Source: Vandiemenella viatica
Taxonomy: Eukaryota; Arthropoda; Insecta; Orthoptera; Morabidae
Direction of reading: 5' to 3'
Assembly (NCBI GenBank): GCA_031002005.1
Contig: CM061919.1
Coordinates: 225,368,739 to 225,432,738 of the forward strand
DNA length: 64,000 nucleotides
The stretch's first letter is position 1. Every line of letters starts with the position of its first letter. A model generated the notes under the pieces. The model worked only from the letters and a program-made list of their open reading frames with translations. It did no database searches and was not told the DNA's origin. Of the stretch, positions 36,129 through 47,149 are shown in pieces. The position numbers were made by a program, and so were the translations under genes.

Positions 36129-37639
36129 AATAGCGAAAACTTATATGGATTAATTGTAATTAATATTGTAGTTAATTTATTTTAACAAAAAGCAATCGAT
36201 TAAATAAATCTTTGTTTTTATTATATCATAAAAATTGGAGATAGGTTTTTTTTATAACAGTTATTTAGTAATTTACAAAAGTAGAACGATATAATTGAGG
36301 TACTTATTGTATAATCACATACATCACTACGAGCAAAATTATTTACATAATAACTAGTCAATAAATATGGCAGGGTTCAGGTAGTCTAAACTCCAATTTT
36401 ACGAAATTTATATGGACATACAAGAATTGATAGGGAACAAAATAGAAATTGCTGTGATATATAAGATAAATTATTTGGCGCAGCCAGCTTAAGGTAGCAT
36501 GCACAAAATGCGTGGTTCGGTCCGGGGAGAGGGGGGGGGGGGATTGGCTGGAAGGCTACGTGGGGGGAGGGGAGGCGGTTCCGAACCAGGCCATGTAGCT
36601 TTCCTGCCATAACATTTTTCACAGTTAAAATAAGGAACAGAACTCACAACAGTATGTGAATATTTATTTCCCTAAGCTAATTATGTCCATATGTAATTTA
36701 TGAAAGTCTGACAAGAGAAAACGGTAAAAAATGTCTTCTGGAATCAAAAGGGAAAAAGCTACGTCCTATGTGGAGGAGGGGTAGAGGCAAAATCCACGTA
36801 GAACTATGTGGAGGGAGGGGGGGGGTTCACAGAAGGTCAAAATGGAGCTACGTGGTTTATGCACGCTCCCTAAACGTAGATACAACTTCCAATCACAGTT
36901 TTTTTTTTTTATGGCTGCCCAAAAGATTTGATCCTCGAGTTCATTCGCTTGTGCCGTCCTGATGTTATGAATAATGATAAACTGAAACAGCTTGATGGTA
37001 TTAGGAAATAGCATTTCGGAGCTAAAACACAATTTTCAGCAGTAAAAGACTCTTTTAAGAGCCACAAGTTATACACAGAAAGCAAATTTTAGTCATTCTA
37101 AAATTATTGAGCACAACCGTGTTGTTGTAGTGAACCCTGGACCACAATAATGATAAATTGCTGTTTTCATAGTAGTATCGCAGCCATGTATCGTGTGTCT
37201 ACAGGCTGCATTATGACCTAAACACTAAGGACATGTTCATAAAATATGATTTCGTCAATAACCATTTGTGTATAGGTTGTAATGCAGCCTGGACCACAGT
37301 AATGGAGATAGATACGTTTTGAATATTGGGAATCCAAAATATTGTGTGCTGTGGACACAATTCACTTTGGTCCAGGCTGCATGAATAAAGTATACTGCAT
37401 AGAGTATCTAAGGTACTCTTTATACCCTATTGTGATGACTAAGAACTTACTAACATTTCAAAAAAATTAATTATTACTTCATGCATCGGTTTATAAACTT
37501 TTGTTTTAAATTTAAGGTTATTTATTTAATTATATTTGTTCAAAACTTCCTACAAACTGATTGCGCGTAGTTAAATTCATATATACCGCTCTGAAATGCT
37601 CATACTACCAACCGGCGGTGATTTCAAGAACTATTATTG

Positions 37640-37900
37640 TTTGTAAAGAGAGTAATAGTTTCACCAAATACATTCATAACCCTAATTAAAATTACTAATT
37701 ATTTCCTCCGTAGTTCTGTATATTCTTGTTTTAAAATTTAATGTTCTCTTCTTAATTAGATCTGTACAAAAATACCCACAAAATTATTCACCAAATATAT
37801 TCATAACCCTACCTAACATAAATTACTAATTATTTCCTCTGCCATTGTATATATTCTTGTATTTTAATTTAAAAGTTTTTTTATTATTATTTAGTACAAT
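37640..37900. repeat. Direct repeat of ~130 bp, two copies
   Basis: Two adjacent units both contain TTCACCAAATA, ATTCATAACCCTA, ACTAATTATTTCCTC and TATATTCTTGT. AT-rich and non-coding. Confidence 0.65.
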
Positions 37901-37979
37901 TACATTGAAATACTCCGCTTAGAAATTCTACCTCATTGTATTGAAAATAACTATTACTGTTTATGATATAATAAAAACA

Positions 37980-38078
37980 AATGTCTCTGGTTGTTTAGAA
38001 GACACATTGCTGGAGTACACTCAGTTGTGATAAAAGTGTCTGGTGTGTAATCTGCAACTTTACTGTCCTATCTATCAC
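37980..38078. repeat. Inverted repeat, partner of 36033-36128
   Basis: See partner. Followed at 38091 by a minus-oriented copy of the GTAATGCAGCCTGGACC motif. Confidence 0.65.
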
Positions 38079-38269
38079 TATTACTATGTTCCAGGCTACA
38101 TTACAACCTAAATGGCTAATATTTTCAGAAATCAATTCTACACTTGTGTCCTGAAAAAAAGAATAATTCGTTTTTCATTAATAATTTTTGGTTATTAAAG
38201 GAGCTTTTTGACTCTAAAAAGAATGTTCACATATCTGCTTATTCATAAGTCAGGACAAAGTTCCTTACC

Positions 38270-38520
38270 CTCCCCTCCACAATATTGAAATTTGGTGTCT
38301 ATTGGAGATCGCGATTCCACTACAACAACATTAAATAATATCGTTGTAATACTGCTGTAATCAGTCACAAGACGTATTATTTTCAAGCAGTAATTCCATT
38401 GTAATACAGCCTGGACCATTATTTTCAACCAGAAATTAGGTTGTAATACAGCCTGGACAAGCATGTAACAGTTAAATGTACTTCGGAAAGAATTTCTAGC
38501 GGAGTCTTGCGTTTGACCAC
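38270..38520 (+). repeat. Dispersed direct repeat, copy 1
   Basis: Matches 41745-41960 in order: an ACAACA-ATT-AATA block, a TATTATTTTCAAGCA block, CCATTGTAATAC, AGAAATTAGGTTGTAATACA, and TAGCGGAGTCTTGCGTTTGA. The two copies flank the Tango1/Erk7 promoter, one in each gene's first intron. Confidence 0.7.
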
Positions 38521-38796
38521 TGCAGTATTATGATGCCAACTCCAGGCGGAATCGCCATCTCCAGTAATCCCGAAATTTGTTCATTTTCTCAATATTCACT
38601 TTTCATTGAGAGATCATTGTTGTCACTTCCAAGTGCCATCAAATAGTTTCTGTTTGCCACTATTAATGACATCAGGATGGCACAAATGGATAAAGTCAAT
38701 GAACAAATCCTCTGGACAGCTGTTAATCTCCTTTCATAAATATGCCACAACATAAACAAAAGGCTATCTTTTTTCCCATATATAGAACTTCCTATT

Positions 38797-39265
38797 AACT
38801 TAATTTAATTGCAATGGAGCACATGCTCCGGTGGCAATTTCCCTACACACCCAACTTCCCCCTATCCTGCACCCACCTACATTTGCCCTCTACAAATTTC
38901 AACTTTAAATTCTTTTAACATTTTCGGTAAGTTATTCATCATTCCCCTTGGTAACTCATTCCAATCCATGACACCCTTACCTAAAAAAGAAAATCTTCCC
39001 ACACCCTTGTGCCTGAAATCGAGTGCCAGCTTATGGTCATGGTCATCTTTTCCTTTCCATGAACTACTTTTCATACCTACTGCAATATCTTTCCATGCCT
39101 CATCGCCAGTATATGCCCTGTACACTCCCATCACCCTCATCCTCCTCCTGTATTGCAATGAATTCTATTCCAGCTCCTTTATCATATTTGTCACTAATTG
39201 CATTATGCAATAATTTCCAGAAACAAATCTAGCAGCCTTTGCAGAACACTTCCAGTCCATTTTTA
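38797..39265 (-). pseudogene. LINE family 1, 3' end
   Basis: The minus-strand translation gives RMRVMGVYRAYTGDEAWKDI, then KDDHDHKLALDFRHKGVGRF and LGKGVMDWNELPRG. This is the conserved C-terminal block before the family's 3' tail, and the copy is well preserved over about 90 codons. The tail (TTAATTGCAATGGAGCACAT, then CCGGTGGCAATTTCC on the plus strand) is complete. It lies in Tango1 intron 1. Confidence 0.8.
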
Positions 39266-39930
39266 AGACATAATAAAAACAAAGATATAATAAATTACTA
39301 ATTTATATATTAAAATTAACTATTATGTATGCATTAATTGACAATCTGACATTTCAAAAATTAAATGTGTCTAGTCCCTTTTGTTTCTGGTGTATAGCCA
39401 GGAACAGCCCTCATAAAAATATATTATATGTATGCTGCCAGATAGAGTTTAAAAATTTTATTCATCTCAATTATAGTAATAAATAAAGTTTTGGGAAAAA
39501 GGCACTAACTTAACCTATTCAAATTTCGATAAATATCCGTTCTATGATCATCTGTGCATGTTGCTGCCTGAATTCATGCTAAGAAAGGAATAATGAATTT
39601 TATATATATCACAATAGCACAGCAGACCCTGATTACAGCTGAATTGGTTCCGTTTTTTTAGAAGCAGAATAAGCATAGTATGAATTTAATTCACTGAAAC
39701 TGAAGCCTATGATTTATTACAATACCAAGCCAGGCATAACTGATAACAACACATGTTAATGTTGCTACTAAACCTGAAATGAGAATTCTGTGTGAAATTT
39801 CTGTATTAGTTCATAGTGTAACGATTTAGTCTCTGATCTTACAACTGTAAACTTTAAAGAAGTAGGCCCTAGTTATTTTTAAAGAAATGCTGGTTATGTT
39901 AGATTAAGTGACAGCAGAACAAAAACTTAC
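39266..39930. other. Tango1 intron 1, no recognised element
   Basis: AT-rich intronic sequence up to the donor site (39925-39930). Confidence 0.5.
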
Positions 39931-40033
39931 TTGAACATTCTGGATCCGCACAGAGTCTTTTATCGGATATACGGTCACCATATAAAACTGTTATCAGGGA
40001 AAATAGACAAAAAACTGCCAGAGAGTAAACCAT
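39931..40033 (-). CDS. Tango1: Tango1 exon 1: signal peptide and first cysteines
   Basis: Starts at the ATG reading out from 40033 and encodes 34 residues plus one base. The exon opens MVYSLAVFCLFSLITVLYG, a typical short signal peptide with a hydrophobic core, followed by DRISDKRLCADPECS. The Cys pair around ADPE is the N-terminal signature of MIA/TANGO1 SH3-like domains. The donor is GTAAGT, and the phase joins exon 2 exactly. The protein therefore enters the ER with its SH3 domain in the lumen, as known for the family. Intron 1 is about 12.9 kb. Confidence 0.93.
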
Positions 40034-40619
40034 ATCAGTAATTCAGCTTTACAGTAACCACATCACCATTTTATCAATGTATGGAGTTTGGACAAAGACT
40101 ATCACACTTCACGTTGACTTGTCATTTATTAAGCACAGATATCTTAAATCAGCTGTCGCGTAAGAAGTAATTGAAAATAACTTTGATAAACCTTTATCTC
40201 TTAAGGATTTCTTTCTACACATGTTCGTCATCTAAATAATTTATGATGTAGTTAGATATATTAAATGTTTAGTAACATGAAACCTCTCTCTGGTTTAACT
40301 TCAAACTTGACTCTGTGCTCTTGCTAGTATCTATGATTGTATTATGACAGACTGAATGTTATGCAGTTGGTATATCTTTGTTGTTTACGTTGCCATGGGG
40401 ATGGCTGCATGTAAGTGACAAGTGCTGTATTGTGTCTTGAGATTACGCCCGTGTTAAAATTATGTGCTATTAATTGCTTTGATTTTGCAGAGCAGCCAGT
40501 AAATGTGTCTACTTAGTTGCTGGGCATTAACGAATGATTTCATGGCTTCTGTTGTTAAACAGATTAAAGTGGATTCATTTAATGAATTGAATTGTTGAAG
40601 AAAACTTTTAAGCAAGAGC
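40034..40619. promoter_or_regulatory. Shared divergent promoter region of Tango1 and Erk7
   Basis: 586 bp separate the two ATGs, so both 5' UTRs and promoters are here. No TATA box stands out. Near the middle TGTTTAC (forkhead-type core, 40382-40388) is followed at once by GTTGCCATGG (40389-40398), the 5' half of an RFX X-box with a poor second half. There is no recognised transposon in the interval, in contrast with both flanking introns. Start sites cannot be placed from sequence. Confidence 0.65.
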
Positions 40620-40682
40620 ATGAGTGAAATAGATGAGCATATAACTCGTAGATATGAAATTAAGAAGCGGCTCGGTCAAGGG
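40620..40682 (+). CDS. Erk7: Erk7 (MAPK15) exon 1
   Basis: Encodes 21 residues (MSEIDEHITRRYEIKKRLGQ, then G) and ends at donor GTAAGT in phase 0. The IDEHITRRYEI stretch is the conserved start of the ERK7/MAPK15 kinase domain, and the LGQG end is the first half of the glycine-rich ATP loop, completed by AYG in exon 2. ERK7 is an atypical, self-activating MAP kinase acting at cilia, in autophagy and on secretion. Start chosen because the family's N-terminus begins here and no upstream in-frame extension is needed. Confidence 0.92.
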
Positions 40683-40757
40683 GTAAGTTTTTAATGGTTA
40701 TAAATTTTATTATTACTGTACTGTTGACTTGATATGTTTGTTTGCGTTTTTTTTCTT

Positions 40758-40853
40758 GGGATCTGCACCACTTTCGGTACCTGCCAGAAACTGGTACTAA
40801 CCTGTTGAAATTTACATCAGTTTCTGGCAGATACCGAAAGTGGTGCAGTTCCC
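40758..40853. repeat. Perfect-type hairpin in Erk7 intron 1
   Basis: Arms at 40758-40793 and 40818-40853 (36 bp each) pair with two mismatches around a 24-base loop, followed by a T run of about 20. It could be a tiny foldback MITE or a structured intron element. Confidence 0.85.
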
Positions 40854-40869
40854 ATTTTTTTTTTTTTTT

Positions 40870-41740
40870 TTTTTTTCAGGGATTGGTATTTCAGCCAAGT
40901 TACACAGTAGGTCCATACGATTTGGATTTTACTCTAGTTTAGGAAGCTGTTACAGGTACATTGGCCATATCCTGTATGGGGTTAGATAATACCCCCTGTA
41001 TGTAAGTAATGGCATATCACGGGCACCTGAACTAGAGTATAGTCCGCCACCCTATAAATGGTCAGGACCTCTTGTACAACTTAGCCCAAATTTCGTTACA
41101 TTAAATTTAGAACTAACAGCGGCCGTTAGTTGGTATCTCTAGTAGTATTAATTATGAATTAAGCTTAGTTAAGTATAGATTGTGACGTTTATGTGAAGTG
41201 TTAAAGTAATAAGGTATTAGGATGGTAAAATATTGTTGAACATTTCCATTTCTGTTATATATCAAATACCTCCTTTGAAGCCACAAAGCATCTCAGGTTT
41301 CCATAGGTCACAATTTGGAAGTAAAGTATAATGAATGAAGAAATGTCCTTATTTCTACCTCCTTTAGTATTACATTTCCTATACTAGCTCTGTGCTTCAT
41401 TTCCCCTACTTGAGATTCACAAAAATGATCCCTCCTAAACTCATACTGCTAATTTATAAACCTTAGATCAAAAGGGCTGACTGTTTGAATGGGAATTGAT
41501 TGAAGAGCAAGTAAATGCTGCCGCTAGCAGAATCCACCAGCAGTGTAATTTGATGCCAGCTTTATCATTACTGCAGTTCTGCAATTTGATGATTGATTAT
41601 TATGAAACTCAGTGAGAAAAATTAAAAGCGAAAAATATATTTTTATTTTTTTGATACCTCACTTAATTCTCAAGATATTGATTGTCAAATGTTAGTTATA
41701 GGTATAGTTGCTTCTGCCTCTGGCAAGGAAGAAAACAGGG
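40870..41740. other. Erk7 intron 1, mostly unassigned
   Basis: AT-rich. A phrase near 41630-41690 (GATACCTCACTTAATTCTCA, then AGATATTGATTGTCAAATG) resembles the tandem units at 62770-63150. Confidence 0.45.
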
Positions 41741-41744
41741 TCTA

Positions 41745-41960
41745 CTGGACATTGCAATTCATCTATAACAACATTCACTAATAACATCATAATACTGCTA
41801 TAGTCAATCACGAGACATATTATTTTCAAGCATTTATTCCATTGTAATACCTTTTTTAAGCAGAAATTAGGTTATAATACACCCTGGACCAGGATGGCAC
41901 TGTTAAATGTTCTTCAGAAATTATTTCTAGCAGTATCTTGCATTTGATTAGAATCGTGAT
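41745..41960 (+). repeat. Dispersed direct repeat, copy 2
   Basis: Counterpart of 38270-38520 on the other side of the promoter, same orientation, with small indels. Confidence 0.7.
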
Positions 41961-42169
41961 TCCCAGAAAACAAAACATCCATTATGCATGTCCAATGTAT
42001 GGTTCCTTGTGACTTAGCATTTTTTGATCCAGGTTGCATTCCAACCTAATGACCTCAAATTTGAGACAGTATCTCAAGAACTAAGCAATATATTCAAAAA
42101 AATATCGTCCTTAACGTTTTGATTTGTCTTACATGAGTTACTTAAAAATCCATCACGTTTGGTTACACA

Positions 42170-42312
42170 TCTGACTCCGCCTGATGTCTCACTTCTGCAC
42201 GAATAAGACTGTATGCCGAAATATTGTGCTTCTCTTGTGTTTGTTTTTTTGTGTTCGTCTTCCCAGCCGCCTTCATCTGTGGTAAGTGTTGGGTCATATT
42301 TCCCTATCTTAT
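42170..42312 (+). repeat. Penelope-like 3' tail
   Basis: Shares CTTCTGCACGAATAAGACTG, GCCGAAATATTGTGC, TTTTTGTGTTCGTCTTCCCA and GTAAGTGTTGGGTCATATTT with 32250-32420. Tail only. Confidence 0.65.
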
Positions 42313-42315
42313 AGA

Positions 42316-42630
42316 TATACGAGGGCAGTGTTTTTCAACCTCCGATAGGCCATAAATAAAAGACAAATAGACATGGAAAAAATATTTTATTACAAACTGT
42401 TATGTACACTTATAGTTACTATTCAACATAGTCACCTTGAAGATTAGGGAATTTGTCATACCTGTGGACAAGCTATTCAATACCCTCTTCATAAAATGTT
42501 TCCACCAGTGACTTTAAGTGAGTCATCACATTGTCTTGAAACTCCTTGTTAGTTCGGAACCATGGCCTCCTAGCCACTTCTTCAGTTCAGCAAAAAGATG
42601 AAAGTCACTTGGTGCTAGGTTGGGTCTGTA
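42316..42630 (-). pseudogene. Mariner-like transposase 3' end
   Basis: The minus strand begins near the C-terminal region (ELKKWL-like, then a segment with SLVETFYEEGIE) and ends with the inverted-repeat-like AACCTCCGATAGG block and a terminal TA at 42315-42316. Only the last ~90 codons remain. Confidence 0.6.
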
Positions 42631-42639
42631 TCTACATCT

Positions 42640-42760
42640 ATACTCTGCAAATCACAAATACTTTAGGTGGCAGAGGGTGCTAAGCACCAATCCTAATTCA
42701 GTACATTCCAATCCTGAACAGAATGAGGAAAAAAGGAATACCGTACATTATGTATCAGTG
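42640..42760 (-). repeat. LINE 3' fragment (CR1-like tail)
   Basis: Contains CTACATCTATACTCTGCAAA, GGTGGCAGAGGGTGCTAAGC and CAATCCTGAACAGAATGAGG. A relative lies at 54470-54560. The TACATCTA start resembles the reverse complement of the simple-repeat tail of an insect LINE family. Assignment by recollection. Confidence 0.45.
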
Positions 42761-43009
42761 TACCAAGGTGGCTGCAAAAATATAGAACCATGTTGATATA
42801 AATTACTTTTTTAGGAACACCATGAGGCCCGAGGATACTTCACTTCATTGAAGAGGATGTGCTGATAACCTAGATCTTGATTCTGGTAGTGATGGCGCGA
42901 ATTAATTTAATATTACAGCTCTAAATACTTCACCCCTTTCCCTTCAGGAAGAGAATACGAAAAATGTGAATTAAGACTCCACAAATAATAATACAAAGCA
43001 AATAAGGGC

Positions 43010-45215
43010 AATGGTCCTAAATTGTCAGAGTATTAGGTGGAAAGTAGCCGATTTTCATGCTGCAGTTGTGACCAATTATGTCGCTATAATAATAGGAACT
43101 GGTTGATGCCAGAGGTTGAATCTAGCGAAGCATTTGGCCCCCATTTCAATGTTTTTCAGAAATACAGAACTGTCTCAATGGGCGGGGGTGTGTCCGTGGC
43201 AATTAATAAAACCATTAATTGCTCTGTTGTAACTGAAATGGAAAAAATTTGTGAGTTAATATGGGTCAAGGTAAAAATTGGCAAAAATTTAAAGTTCATA
43301 ATAGGGTCATTTTATCGATCTCCGAATTCAGATTTGGCTTTGCAGGATACTTCAGAGAGTCACTTAATAATATTTATAAAAAAATTCAGGGACATATATT
43401 GATCATGGGTGGTGATTTTAACCTACAGTCAGTTAAGTGGGACACATGTACGCTCAGATCTGGCAGAAGAGATAGGTTAATAACCAAAACATTCCTAGAA
43501 TTATTTTCAGAAAGATCTCTTGAACAAACAGTCAAAGAGCCTATGTGGTGCGACAAAGATTCCTCATGCATTTTGTATCTTTTTCTTATAAACAATCCTG
43601 ATATTGTAGATACAGTTTGTATAGATGATGGTATAAGTGATAAAAAGGCGGTTGTGGTAACTTTAAAATTTAGTCTGAATGTGAAGCATGACAAAGACAA
43701 ACTTGTATATTGCTTCAATAAGGCAAACGATGTGGGTATGGTTGATCACTTGGTGAAAATTTTTGAAACATACACGCTAAATACAAATGTTGCGGAACTT
43801 TGGATTGATTTGAAATATATAATATGGACCGGTTCAAATCAATTTGTTCCTAAGAAGTTTATTAAGGTTAGTAAGAATTTTCCATAGTTCAATAGGCAAG
43901 TGAAACATTTGCTCCTGAGCAAAGGTGTCTACATGCCACAGTGAAGAAATTGGGGGACTCATCTAATCATGCTAAATTAGTCTAGTTGTGAGCGGAAGAG
44001 TGTAAGGCAATGTGTGTTGCATTTAAAGAATTCCATGTCAAAAAATTATCCAAAGATCTGATTACTAATCCAAAAAAGTTCTGATCATGTGTCAAAGTAA
44101 TAAGAGTCTCTCATAAGGTTATGCCGTCACTGGTTAAGGAAAATGGGGAATTACCAGAAAGTAGCATAGAAAAAGCAAAAATTTTGAATAATATAATTAA
44201 AAAAGCTTTCACAACAGAAAACTCAGAGGAGATTCCAATATTTGCCAATCGTACCAACAAAATTATGAATGATCTCGTTCTTGATGTTGACGGAATAACT
44301 AAACTGCTTATGAATGTAAAAACCAATAAGGCTCCTAGACCGGACAGTATTCCTACAAGATTCTACTCTAGGTACATAAAGGAAATTGTGTCATATTTGA
44401 TGAAATTATATACCACCTCCTTGGATCAAGAAAAAATAGCAGCTGAATAGAAGACCACCATCATGAGTCCAGTGGTTAAAAATGGGAATCCTCAAAATTA
44501 TTGACCAATCTCGTTAACCTCAATATTTAGCAGGATTTTAGAACACATCATCTATTCAAATGTCATTCGGTTTTTGGATGAAGGTGAGCTTTTAAACCTA
44601 AATCAACATGGATTCAGAAAAGACCGATGCTGTGAAACACAACTTGCAATTTTAATTCACGACTCGTGCTGTGTTATAGATGAGCAATCCCAGGTTGACT
44701 TAGTTCTATTAGATTTTAAAAAAGCTTTCACACTAGGTTACTTAGGAAGTTTCATGATTATGGCATATCTCGACAAATATGTGACTGGGTTGCAGACTTT
44801 CAGAAGGGCAGAACACAGTGTAGTTCTCGATGGTGAGCATTCATCACTTACTGAAGTGAGGTCTGGGGTTCCCCAGGGTAGGGTGATAGGGCCTCTATTG
44901 TTTCTCATATAAATTAATGATTTGTGCGACATAATAAGGGTGAAGAAAAGATTATTTGTCGATGATGCTATTATTTATCATGAAATCAAAACCCAGGATG
45001 ACTGCGCTTTTTTTACAAGATGATATGAAAATAATTGCGTATAAGTAAAAAGGTGACACCATTTAGCTCTGAATATACAATTAATGATACTGTCCATAGA
45101 ACAGTAGATTCTGCTAAATACCTAGGGGTAATTATTCATAATAATTTCTCGTGGAATGAGCATATCGAGAATGTAATTGGGAAAGCAAATCAAATGCTCT
45201 GATTTCTAGGTTGTA
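43010..45215 (+). pseudogene. CR1/jockey-like LINE: AP endonuclease and reverse transcriptase
   Basis: This long, lightly broken non-LTR retrotransposon encodes, in order, an apurinic-type endonuclease (GGGVSVAINKTI; VHNRVILSISEF/SFYRSPNSD in overlapping frames; MGGDFNLQSVKWDT; ISDKKAVVV) and an RT. The RT shows NKAPRPDSIPTRFY, LNLNQHGFRKDRCCETQ, LVLLDFKKAF, EVRSGVPQGRVIGPLLF, and LFVDDAIIY in place of FADD. A handful of stops and frameshifts inactivate it. It is interrupted at about 45215 by a LINE family 1 insertion; the C-terminal end resumes near 46680. Confidence 0.85.
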
Positions 45216-45228
45216 ATACGTTGTTTAT

Positions 45229-46190
45229 TTTTTTTTTTAATTTAATTGCGATGGAGCGCACACGCTCCGGTGGCAATTTCCCTACACACCCATTCTTCCC
45301 CCTTTCTTCTACCCTTCTACTTTTGCCCTCTACAGCTTCCAACTTTAAGTTTTTTTCAGAGTTTTTGGCAAATTATTTATCATTTCTCTTGGTAACTTAT
45401 TCCAATCCCTGATCCTCCGAACCTATGGAAGTAAATCTTTCCACACTTGTGGCTGAAATAGTGTGCCAGCTTGTGGTCATGGTCATCTTTACCCTTCACT
45501 GCACTACTCCCAATTGTTACACCAATATCTTTCCATGCCTTATCACCTTGTATCAGCCTTGTACACTCCCATGACTGTATTCTAGTAAATCCCATTCCAG
45601 GCCCTTTTCATTACGGACACTTCTTGTGTTTTGCATTAATTTCCGAAGATAAATCTAGCAGCCCTTTTTTGCACCCCCTCCAGTTCCTGTGTTTGATATC
45701 CAAAATATGGGTTCCATACTACACCATCTTACTCAAACAATGGTCTGACAAGCAACAGTTTTGTATTCAAATTCCTTTACTTCTCTGGTTCATCCCTTTA
45801 TCACTCTCTCAAAGAAGTGAAGGATTTTGAAACCATTTCCTTCTACCTGTCCAATGTATCCTGCCCAGCTGAGTTTTTTTATCAAATGTTATGCCAAGGT
45901 ATTTACATTTCAAGTCTTCAACAAGTAATTCTTTCCCCACCTTGTAATCATAATCAACCTTCAGTTTTTTATCTGTGTACCTAATAACCTGACTTTTCTT
46001 CACGTTTACCTTCATCCCATGTTGACCTATCCAGCTAGATATTCTTTCCAGATAACCCTGCAGCTATTCACAGTCTTCTATACTATTGATCTCATTATAT
46101 AGCATTATGTCATCTGTAAACAACCTAACTTCTGATGGTAAACCACCAACACAATCATTCATTAGAATAACAAATAGCTTCAGGTGTAAC
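45229..46190 (-). pseudogene. LINE family 1 inserted into CR1/jockey-like LINE
   Basis: Minus-strand copy with complete 3' tail (plus strand AATTTAATTGCGATGGAGCG, CCGGTGGCAATTTCC at 45229-45285) next to a T run. Upstream on the minus strand come the DDHDHKLAHYFSHK block, VEDLKCKYLGITFDKK at 45890-45940, HGMKVNVKKSQVIRYTDKK, and a decayed RT catalytic part (LFADDIMLY) near 46105. It is 5'-truncated there. Confidence 0.8.
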
Positions 46191-46679
46191 ACAAAGACAT
46201 TCCTCGCCTAGGGTTAAATGTTCCAGTCTGGTTCTAGCTACGGTGTGCTTCCAGTTATTGGGGCTTTAGTATGTGTCGACAGCGGGGTCATTAGCGCCCT
46301 AACAACCGGTTAATTCCCATAATTCACAATAAGCTACATGAATAAACAGGCAGCTGGTGTTCACGTGTATCTTACTGGCAGAAAATGTGTGTGTGTGTGT
46401 ATAAATTGCCGAGAAGGCACACACTCCACACCAACAAATTAATAATACCAATAAGACAAATTCAATTTAATTATGAAGCAAAAACCTAAATCTCTCAGAT
46501 ATTTTCTTTTAAATCATTCTGAGTGTCAACTGTGATAACCACCATTTTTTATCAGTGTCGCCAATATGTGTACTAGTTGCGAAATGAAATGACTGGCAAT
46601 ATGCTTGCACTATGGGAAATAAATCATATCTGCAATTGTAAGAAAAAAAGGTCTAAAGTAGAGCATATTAACCAGCCAA
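46191..46679. other. Unassigned, contains (GT)n
   Basis: No gene. A (TG)n microsatellite at 46386-46400. Some of this may be a further insertion inside the LINE. Confidence 0.5.
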
Positions 46680-47110
46680 GCAGTTTTAATTTAAAACAAT
46701 GCACTCCAGAAGTTAAATCGATTGCATACAAGTCACTAGTGTGTCTTCACTTAGAATATTGCTGTTCTGTATGGGATCCCCATCAAAAGAGGTTAATGGA
46801 GGCATTATAGAATGTCCAAAGAAGAGCCACCCAATTCGTGACAAGTATGTATAGTTGAAGGGAAAGTGTGAGTGCAACATTGAAGAAGTTAGATTGGGAA
46901 TACCTGGATCACTGAAGGCGTTGCTCTGGACAGAAGCTAATTGAAAAATTTGCGACTGACTTATTTCGGAATGACAGCAAACAAATATTGCTACCAGCAA
47001 CATTCATATCTAGGAATGACAGCAAAAATAAGATAAGAGAAATTGGCTAAAACTGACTCATTTCTGTACTCATTTTTTCCACAAGGGATTAGGGAAAGGA
47101 GTAGAAATGG
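46680..47110 (+). pseudogene. CR1/jockey-like LINE, C-terminal part
   Basis: Encodes TPEVKSIAYKSLVCLHLEYC, CSVWDPHQKRLMEA, then NVQRRATQFVTSMYS and LKKLDWEYL. This is the standard post-RT region, completing the element begun at 43010. Ends with a broken frame. Confidence 0.8.
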
Positions 47111-47149
47111 TTTACCGGGTGAGTAAACTTAAAATCCGACAGGAGTAGT

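Larger units (their letters stand above)
33494..36870. mobile_element. Long-TIR foldback element flanked by TAA
   Basis: The two ends are inverted copies of each other over at least 300 bp (33494-33800 and 36560-36870). Both begin GGGA and share GTAGCTCCATTTTG, followed by C-rich blocks and an AT-rich inner part. TAA flanks each end (33491-33493 and 36871-36873), as in Harbinger-type insertions. The left arm contains a transposase shard and a hAT MITE. A second inverted pair lies further in (34324-34740 with 35505-35805). No complete transposase. Confidence 0.65.

Noticed and set aside
24947..40033. Tango1 as a processed pseudogene
   Set aside because: Introns with proper splice sites and matching phases are present; the only defect is a homopolymer indel.
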